Source of the DNA: Streptomyces marincola
Lineage (GTDB): Bacteria > Actinomycetota > Actinomycetes > Streptomycetales > Streptomycetaceae
Reading direction: 5' to 3'
DNA length: 64,000 nt
Assembly: GCF_020410765.1 (NCBI RefSeq)
Contig: NZ_CP084541.1
Span: 3,352,501 to 3,416,500 of the forward strand
The first letter of the stretch is position 1. The number at the start of each line of letters is the position of its first letter. The notes under the pieces were generated by a model. That model ran no database searches. It worked only from the letters and a program-made list of their open reading frames with translations, and had not been told where the DNA came from. Made by a program: the position numbers and the translations under genes. Shown piece by piece: positions 58,115 to 64,000 of this stretch.

Positions 58115-60868
58115 ATGCATGCGCCGTACGACCGTGAACGCGGCCAGGCGCCGGGTGGCGGCGATCCGTCCGGCTGGGGGAACGACCAGCACGGACACCA
58201 CGGTCAGCGGCCGGAGCACCACCAGGCGCCCGAGGGCTACGACGGCCGGCATCCCCACCATGCCCAGCACCCGCAGCACCCGCCGTACGGTCAGCACCCC
58301 CAGCACCCCGGTTACCCGGGTCAGCAGCCCTACCAGGCGCCGTACCAGCCCCCCGGGTACGACCCGGCGACCTATGACCCGACCGGATACGGCCAGGGCG
58401 GATTCGAACAGGACGGGTACGGCCAGGGCGGCTACGACCAGAGCGGGTACGGCGCCGGCGGCTACGGTCGGAGCGGCTACCACCAGGAGGGCTACCCTCC
58501 TCCTGGGTACGGGTCCGGCGGCTACGAGCAGAACGGGTACGGCCACGGCGGGTACGGGCCCGCCCAGCACCAGCAGCCGCCCGGATACGCGCCCGGGCCG
58601 CACGCACCCGACCCCTACGGTTCCCGGCAGCAGGGTTTTGACCAGCAGGGCCACCAGCAGCCCGGGTACGGCCGGCCGGGGCACCAGGGGGAGCAGCAGG
58701 GACAGCAGCCCTCCTACGACCCCTATCTCTCCGACAGCTACCACCACGACCCGTACGCGGGCCGCGATCCACTGGCCCAGGACCCGCTCGGCGAGGCGCT
58801 GTACGACCGTTCCGCCTATCCGCCGTCCTCGCAGGCAGGCGTTCCCGATCCGTCGGCCCCCTACCAGCAGCCGGCTCCGGGCGCCTACCCGCAGGACCCG
58901 CGGCACTGGGCCGCCCCACCACCGCCGGGCCCGGGCGCCGGGCCCCACCACCCGCGCCACGAGGACCAGGACGCCACCCAGTTCACCGGCATCGACGGGC
59001 TGATGAGCCGGTCGCCGGGCGACAACGGCCCTTCGGGCCCGCACCCTCCGGCCGGCGAGGGGCAGCCGCCCGCGACGGATGCCTTCGCCCACCTGTTCCG
59101 CGACCAGGGCGCGGCACCTGGCGGCCAGGGCCGGCCCGACGGGCCGCCGCCCAGCCTGCCGCCGCACGGGACGCCGGTGCAGCCGCCCGCGCCCGAGCAG
59201 CCGGCGCCGGAACCGGTGCCAAGCGCCAAGAAGCCGGGCCGCGCCTCCTCGTTCCTCCGGTCGAGCGCCGTCATGGCGGCGGGCACCCTCGTCTCCCGCG
59301 TGACCGGCTTCGTGCGCCAGCTCGTGCTCGTGGCGGCCCTGGGCTCGGCGGTGCTCGGCGACACCTACACCGTCGCCTGGAACCTGCCGAACATGATCTA
59401 CATCCTGATCATCGGCGGCGGGCTCAACTCCGTGTTCGTGCCCATGCTGGTGCGTGCCATGAAGAACGACGCGGACGGGGGTGTGGCCTTCGCCAACCGG
59501 CTGCTGACCCTCGTGATGGTCCTCCTCGGCGCGCTCATCGTCGTCGCCATGTTCGCCGCCCCGCTGCTGGTGCGGACGATGTCGACGTCGTTCGCCGAGA
59601 ACGGGCCCGCGAACGATGTCACGCTCACCTTCACCCGCTACTTCCTGCCCACGATCTTCTTCATGGGCGTGCACGTCGTCCTGGGCCAGATCCTCAACGC
59701 CCGGGGCAGCTTCGGCCCGATGATGTGGACCCCGGTCCTCAACAACATCGTGGTGATCTTCACCTTCGGCATGTTCCTGTGGGTGTACGGCACCCAGCGC
59801 ACCTCGGGGCTGAGCGTCACCACCATCACGCCGGAAGGCATGCGGCTGCTGGGCGTCGGTACCCTGCTCGGCCTCGTCGTGCAGGCCCTGGCCCTCATCC
59901 CCTACATGCGGGCGAGCGGCTTCCGGATGCGTCTGCGCTTCGACTGGCGCGGCAAAGGGCTCGGCAAGGCCGCCACCATGGCGAAGTGGACCCTGCTGTT
60001 CGTGCTGGCCAACCAGGCGGGCCTCGTCGTGGTCACGCAGATCGCGACCCGCGCCGGGGAGAGCGCCGCGGAGGCGGGCCACCCGGGCACCGGCATCCTC
60101 GCCTACAGCAGCGCGCTGCTGATCTGGCAGATGCCGCAGGCCATCATCACGGTGTCGCTCATGGCCGCTCTCATGCCCCGCCTGTCGCGCTCCGCGGCGG
60201 ACGGGGACACCGCGGCCGTCCGCGACGACCTCTCCCAGGGGCTGCGGACCTCGGCCGTCGCGATCGTCCCGATCTCGTTCGCGTTCCTCGCGCTCGGCAT
60301 CCCGATGTGCACGCTGCTCTTCGGCACGGCCGACGGCGCCCGGTCCTTCGGCTACATCCTCATGGCCTTCGGGATCGGCCTGATCCCCTACTCCGCCCAG
60401 TACGTCGTGCTGCGCGCGTTCTACGCCTACGAGGACACGCGCACGCCGTTCTACAACACCGTCGTCGTCTCGGTCTGCTGGATCGCCCTCTCCGTGCTGT
60501 GCTACTTCGTCCTGCCCGACCGCTGGGTGGTGGCCGGCGTGGCCTTCTCGTACGGCATCGCCTACGCCATCGGCGTCCGCGTCGCCTGGCGCCGGCTGCG
60601 TGCCCGGATGGCGGCCGACCTGGACGGCGCGCGCATCGTGCGGACCTACATCCGGCTGGCCGGCGCGAGCGTCCCCGCCGCGCTGTTCGGCGGCGCCGCC
60701 GGACTCGCCGTCCAGCGCGGTCTCGGGGATGGTTTGACGGGCTCTCTCGTTGCCGTCACGGTGGGCGGTATCGTGCTGCTCGGCGTCTTCTATCTCGCGG
60801 CCCGCAGGATGCGCATCGAGGAAATGACGGCGCTGGTCGGAATGGCCCGAGCCCGGTTGGGCCGCTGA
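58115..60868 (+). CDS. murJ: Lipid II flippase MurJ (MviN) with long Gln/Gly/Tyr-rich N-terminal tail
   Basis: 917 residues from the ATG at 58115. Residues 1-370 are a disordered cytoplasmic tail rich in QGGYDQ/GYG- and HPQHP-type repeats. Residues 385-905 hold about fourteen TM helices and the MviN core: LVSRVTGFVRQLVLVAALGS, YTVAWNLPNMIYILIIGGGLNSVFVP, GHPGTGILAYSSALLIWQMPQAI. It flips lipid II to the outside. The pseudokinase gene follows after 173 bp. Confidence 0.95.
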   Translation: MHAPYDRERGQAPGGGDPSGWGNDQHGHHGQRPEHHQAPEGYDGRHPHHAQHPQHPPYGQHPQHPGYPGQQPYQAPYQPPGYDPATYDPTGYGQGGFEQDGYGQGGYDQSGYGAGGYGRSGYHQEGYPPPGYGSGGYEQNGYGHGGYGPAQHQQPPGYAPGPHAPDPYGSRQQGFDQQGHQQPGYGRPGHQGEQQGQQPSYDPYLSDSYHHDPYAGRDPLAQDPLGEALYDRSAYPPSSQAGVPDPSAPYQQPAPGAYPQDPRHWAAPPPPGPGAGPHHPRHEDQDATQFTGIDGLMSRSPGDNGPSGPHPPAGEGQPPATDAFAHLFRDQGAAPGGQGRPDGPPPSLPPHGTPVQPPAPEQPAPEPVPSAKKPGRASSFLRSSAVMAAGTLVSRVTGFVRQLVLVAALGSAVLGDTYTVAWNLPNMIYILIIGGGLNSVFVPMLVRAMKNDADGGVAFANRLLTLVMVLLGALIVVAMFAAPLLVRTMSTSFAENGPANDVTLTFTRYFLPTIFFMGVHVVLGQILNARGSFGPMMWTPVLNNIVVIFTFGMFLWVYGTQRTSGLSVTTITPEGMRLLGVGTLLGLVVQALALIPYMRASGFRMRLRFDWRGKGLGKAATMAKWTLLFVLANQAGLVVVTQIATRAGESAAEAGHPGTGILAYSSALLIWQMPQAIITVSLMAALMPRLSRSAADGDTAAVRDDLSQGLRTSAVAIVPISFAFLALGIPMCTLLFGTADGARSFGYILMAFGIGLIPYSAQYVVLRAFYAYEDTRTPFYNTVVVSVCWIALSVLCYFVLPDRWVVAGVAFSYGIAYAIGVRVAWRRLRARMAADLDGARIVRTYIRLAGASVPAALFGGAAGLAVQRGLGDGLTGSLVAVTVGGIVLLGVFYLAARRMRIEEMTALVGMARARLGR

Positions 60869-61041
60869 CCACCGCTTTCGGCGGGATCGTTCCAGGACGA
60901 GTCCGTCTCCGACACCCGCCCGCCACGTGCCGTACAACCTGAGCGCGTACTCACATGTCGTGCGGGGTGACCGAGTAACGGCACAATGATTCTGGCAGTG
61001 TCAAGCATCCGACAGCCGAGAACGGGGAGGCGGGAGCCACG

Positions 61042-62703
61042 GTGGCGGAACGGAGCACGGCAACGAGCTCGTCGCAGCGTCCAGCGAGCGCCCAGCACGC
61101 CACGGATTCCGAGGCCCCGGAGCCGGTCTCACCGGCCGTGAAGGAGGCCCCCGAGGCCACCGAGGCCACCGCGCCCTCCTCGACGCCCGAGGTCCACAGC
61201 GGCCACCGGTTGGCCAAGCGCTACCGGCTCGAAGAGTGCATCACCCGACTGGACGGCTTCAGCAGCTGGCGTGCGGTCGACGAGAAGCTGCGGCGTGCCG
61301 TGGGCATCCATCTGCTGCCCGCCACGCACGACCGGGCCCGGACCGTCCTGTCGGCGGCCCGCTCCACGGCACTCCTCGGCGACCTGCGCTTCGTGCAGGT
61401 GCTGGACGCCGTCGAGGAGAACGGCCTCGTGCACGTCATCCACGAATGGCTGCCCGACGCGGTACCGCTGAGCACCGTACTGCAAGCGGGGCCGCTGGAC
61501 GCCCATGAGGCATACGCGCTGGCCACCCAGGTGTCGCAGGCACTCTCCGCCGCCCACCGCAAGGACCTCGCCCATCTCCGCCTCACCCCGGCCACCGTCC
61601 TGCGCACCGGCCCTGGCCAGTTCCGCATTCGGGGCCTGGCCGTCGACGCCGCCCTGCGCGGCATCTCCTCGCCCACACCGCAGCGCGCGGACACGGAAGC
61701 CGTGGGCGCGCTGCTGTACGCCGCGCTCACCCAGCGCTGGCCCTACGGTGACGGTGCCTACGGCCTCAACGGCGTCGCGGGCCTCAGCGCCCGTGACTCC
61801 CTGGCCACGCCGGAACAGGTCCGGGCGGGCATTCACCGCGGCCTTTCCGAGCTGGCGATGCGGGCGCTGGACAACAACGGGGCCACCGCGGCCAGTCAGG
61901 ATCCCCCGTTCACCACGCCTCAGGAGTTGAGCGCGGCACTCGCCGCCCTGCCCCGTATCCCGCCGCCCGACCCGACGCCGACCGCGCTCGCCGGCTACCA
62001 GCACACGACATTCCAGCTGGGCGCGCACCGGCAGCAGCCCGTCCCGCCCGCCAGGCCGGCCGCGGTGCCCGCCCCTCCGGCTCTGCCGGGCCGCGCCGGC
62101 ACGGTCCTCAAGTGGGGCGTGTCCGCACTGCTCATCGCCGCCCTCGGTCTCGGCAGCTGGCAGTTGGCCGACGCCCTGCTCAAGGGCGATCCTCCCAGCG
62201 AGACCACGCCGCCCGCGGCGCCCCCCGTCCAGGGGGAGGAAGCGCCGCCCGCCGCCGGCCCGGTCCAGGTCGAGAGCGTCACCGAGTTCGATCCCGAGGG
62301 CACAGGAAGCGGGCAGAACCCAGAGCTGGCTCCCCATGCGATCGACGGCGACCCCACGACCGCCTGGCAGACGAAGAACTACTACGGACCGTCCTTCGGC
62401 AATCTCAAGGACGGCCTCGGTCTCATTCTCGACCTCGGGGAGACGCAGCCGATCTCCGGCATCACCGTCGAGGCCATGGGCAGCACCACCGTCGAGTTCC
62501 GCGCCGCGGCGCCCGACGCCGACTCGATGCCGTCCGGCCTCGACGGGTTCGAGCCCCTTTCCGACGGCACCGGAGACTCCCTGACCCTGGAAGCCGACGA
62601 ACCCGTCGAGACCCGCTACGTACTGGTCTGGCTCACCGAGCTGCCGCAGGGGGGCGACGGAAACTACCGCGGCCGCATCACCGACGTCACCGTCATCCGA
62701 TAG
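61042..62703 (+). CDS. MurJ-associated Ser/Thr pseudokinase with extracellular sugar-binding-like domain
   Basis: 553 residues from the GTG at 61042 (GGGGAGG upstream). Residues 55-310 are a protein kinase-like fold, but the motifs have decayed: the VAVK lysine strand reads AVGIHLLP, the HRD loop reads HLRLTPATVL and no DFG is seen. One TM at about 356-374 leads to an outside domain (about 400-553: PHAIDGDPTTAWQTKNYYG, a discoidin-like beta-sandwich). In Mycobacterium tuberculosis MviN carries the same two domains as a fusion that binds FhaA; here they are a separate protein. Confidence 0.88.
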   Translation: MAERSTATSSSQRPASAQHATDSEAPEPVSPAVKEAPEATEATAPSSTPEVHSGHRLAKRYRLEECITRLDGFSSWRAVDEKLRRAVGIHLLPATHDRARTVLSAARSTALLGDLRFVQVLDAVEENGLVHVIHEWLPDAVPLSTVLQAGPLDAHEAYALATQVSQALSAAHRKDLAHLRLTPATVLRTGPGQFRIRGLAVDAALRGISSPTPQRADTEAVGALLYAALTQRWPYGDGAYGLNGVAGLSARDSLATPEQVRAGIHRGLSELAMRALDNNGATAASQDPPFTTPQELSAALAALPRIPPPDPTPTALAGYQHTTFQLGAHRQQPVPPARPAAVPAPPALPGRAGTVLKWGVSALLIAALGLGSWQLADALLKGDPPSETTPPAAPPVQGEEAPPAAGPVQVESVTEFDPEGTGSGQNPELAPHAIDGDPTTAWQTKNYYGPSFGNLKDGLGLILDLGETQPISGITVEAMGSTTVEFRAAAPDADSMPSGLDGFEPLSDGTGDSLTLEADEPVETRYVLVWLTELPQGGDGNYRGRITDVTVIR

Positions 62704-62731
62704 CCGGCCGGGGAGCAGGGGAGGTTCCGCC

Positions 62732-63421
62732 GTGGTCGATCACGCACCGGGCGAGCCCGCCGTTCCCTCCGACAAAGAGCTTCTTGAGCGGCACATAGCG
62801 GGTGATCCCGATGCCTTCTCCGAGATCGTCCGCCGCCACCGGGACCGGTTGTGGGCCGTGGCGCTGCGCACCCTCGGCGACCGGGAGGAGGCCGCCGACG
62901 CGCTCCAGGACGCCTTCGTCTCCGCGTACCGCGCCGCTCACACCTTCCGGGGCCAGGCAGCGGTCACGACCTGGCTGCACCGCATCACGGTGAACGCCTG
63001 TCTGGACCGCGTGCGCAAGGCCAAGACCCGGCGGACCGACCCCATGCCGGAGCCGGAGAGGCTGGAGAACCTCCTCACCCCCCACGAGTCCGCCGAGGTG
63101 CCGGCGGAGCGCCAGGACCTGCGCCGCCAACTGAGCGCCGCGCTGACCCAGCTCCCCGAGGAACAACGGGCGGTACTCGTCCTCGTCGACATGCAGGGCT
63201 ATTCCGTGGCCGAGGCCGCCGACATCCTCCACGTACCCGTGGGCACGATCAAAAGTCGGTGCGCACGCGCTCGGGCCCGGCTCCTCCCCTTGCTGCGGCA
63301 CCTGCACCCCCGGGCTGCCGAGGAGGATCCGGCAAGGAACCGGACACCTGGTACATCCGTCCCACCAGCAAGAGACACGGGGGATACCGGCGCCATGCGG
63401 GGAGGAGGCACACATTCGTGA
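62732..63421 (+). CDS. sigM: ECF RNA polymerase sigma factor SigM
   Basis: 229 residues from the GTG at 62732 (GGGGAGG upstream). Region 2: DAFSEIVRRHRDRLWAVALR and EAADALQDAFVSAYRAAH; region 4: RQLSAALTQLPEEQRAVLVL and QGYSVAEAADILHVPVGTIKSR. The long C-terminal extension (about 200-229) is polar. The position between murJ-pseudokinase and the zinc anti-sigma gene matches SigM of streptomycetes. Its stop overlaps the anti-sigma start (GTGA). Confidence 0.94.
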   Translation: MVDHAPGEPAVPSDKELLERHIAGDPDAFSEIVRRHRDRLWAVALRTLGDREEAADALQDAFVSAYRAAHTFRGQAAVTTWLHRITVNACLDRVRKAKTRRTDPMPEPERLENLLTPHESAEVPAERQDLRRQLSAALTQLPEEQRAVLVLVDMQGYSVAEAADILHVPVGTIKSRCARARARLLPLLRHLHPRAAEEDPARNRTPGTSVPPARDTGDTGAMRGGGTHS

Positions 63422-64000
63422 ACGAGGCTCACCCCGAGCCGGCCGACATCGCCGCGCTCGACGAGGATCTGCTGCCGCCCGATGACGCGGCGCGCCTGCG
63501 CGACCACCTTGATCGCTGCGCCACCTGCGCCGACGTCCACGCCGATCTGGCCGCGCTCCGGCAGGCACTGGGCGATCTACCCGACCCCGGCCCGATCCCG
63601 GAGGACATCGCGGACCGTATCGACACCGCGCTCGCCGCCGAACGGACCGCGGCGTCGGCCGCCTCCGTTTCACGTGAAACAACGCCCCGCCCGGTCTCGG
63701 CCGCTGAGCGCAGAGCGCGCCGCGCGCGCCTGGCGCTCGCCGCGGCAGGTGCCGTGGTCTTCCTCGGCGTGGGCGGCACCCTCCTGCCGGCGCTCAGTGG
63801 CAGTGGCGGCGGCAACGAGGGCGACAGTGGGAGCGAAGCGGCTATGGAGGGCGGAGAAGTGCCCGAGGCCGCCGACGGCGAACCGCTGGAAGATCAGGTC
63901 CAGGCGCTGCTGGCCACGACGGAGACGAACAGCCCGATGATGGCCGAGGAGGGGATGGGCGCCGAAGGCCCACCCGATCGGCCCAGCCCCGAGACGCAAT
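63418..64000 (+). CDS. Anti-sigma factor of SigM, zinc-binding (5' part, open at right edge)
   Basis: GTG at 63418 overlaps the sigM stop by four bases; the frame is open to the window end (194 residues visible). The N-terminal domain has the ZAS motif HLDRCATC (H-x3-C-x2-C) at residues 29-36 and a helical partner (ADIAALDEDLLPPDDAARL). A TM helix follows at about 106-124 (ALAAAGAVVFLGVGGTLLPA), and the outside part is acidic. It holds SigM at the membrane until an envelope or redox signal releases it. The gene contains a parS site (63667-63680). The true end lies outside. Confidence 0.9.
   Translation, partial: MNEAHPEPADIAALDEDLLPPDDAARLRDHLDRCATCADVHADLAALRQALGDLPDPGPIPEDIADRIDTALAAERTAASAASVSRETTPRPVSAAERRARRARLALAAAGAVVFLGVGGTLLPALSGSGGGNEGDSGSEAAMEGGEVPEAADGEPLEDQVQALLATTETNSPMMAEEGMGAEGPPDRPSPETQ
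63667..63680. other. parS: parS site (ParB-binding)
   Basis: GTTTCACGTGAAAC inside the anti-sigma gene, in frame for VSRET. The third perfect copy in this window and 9.6 kb from the second; density rises toward the right edge as expected near oriC. Confidence 0.95.

Noticed and set aside
57788..60937. 1049-residue frame antisense to murJ
   Set aside because: Antisense artefact of GC-rich DNA; no domain and a hydrophilic bias produced by the murJ frame.

Overview
The window is a very GC-rich (roughly 73-75% by eye) actinomycete chromosome segment, almost certainly from Streptomyces or a close relative, lying next to the replication origin region. Evidence: the right half carries the conserved near-origin block replicative helicase dnaB - MATE exporter - rplI/rpsR/ssb/rpsF - femX-like - alanine-racemase-like - inositol-phosphate synthase - PadR - class A PBP - GT87 - MFS - cca - DUF6049 - murJ - pseudokinase - sigM - anti-sigma gene, and three perfect 14-bp Streptomyces-type parS sites (GTTTCACGTGAAAC) lie inside it. 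dnaA/oriC should lie a short distance beyond the right edge; they are not in the window.

Layout. 0-14 kb: a catabolic/redox region with the 3' part of paaN, an old-yellow-enzyme gene, a divergent TetR/SDR pair with a clear operator array, a TrmH-type methyltransferase cotranscribed with an HTTM and a DUF5819 membrane protein, the translationally coupled paaABCDE operon for phenylacetyl-CoA epoxidase, and a PLP aminotransferase. 14-22.6 kb: accessory genes, including a putative leaderless Phd-like/toxin module, rhodanese, J-domain protein, HxlR/azoreductase divergent pair, an overlapping ATP-grasp + FAD-monooxygenase pair, a TerD-VWA fusion and a broken HTH regulator. 22.6-38.2 kb: thiC under a TPP riboswitch, YibE/F, small membrane and cupin genes, a coupled holin-like/LMW-phosphatase/fructosamine-kinase-like run, a cystathionine-lyase-like enzyme, NUDIX, a Pro-rich PNPOx-like protein, a flavohaemoglobin-like protein, a serine hydrolase, VOC/AraC/VOC, and a divergent FrnE-like/TetR pair. 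38.2-64 kb: the conserved origin-proximal core.

How the genes work together. paaABCDE encode the oxygenase complex (A, B, C), its likely Fe-S maturation factor (D) and reductase (E); paaN acts in the same pathway but is 7.7 kb away. FemX, the racemase-like protein, the class A PBP, MurJ and its partner pseudokinase form a cell-envelope set, with SigM and its zinc-type anti-sigma factor adjacent. DnaB, SSB and the 21-bp-phased DnaA-box-like cluster upstream of dnaB link the block to replication.

No tRNA, rRNA, CRISPR array or insertion sequence was seen. Most interesting non-coding structures are the phased DnaA-box array (39.8 kb), the PadR-side operator array (48.2 kb), the TetR operator arrays (4.5 and 37.6 kb), and the leaderless toxin-antitoxin promoter (14.85 kb). 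Most interesting protein contexts are the SdpA/SdpB-like DUF5819-HTTM pair and the ATP-grasp/monooxygenase pair.
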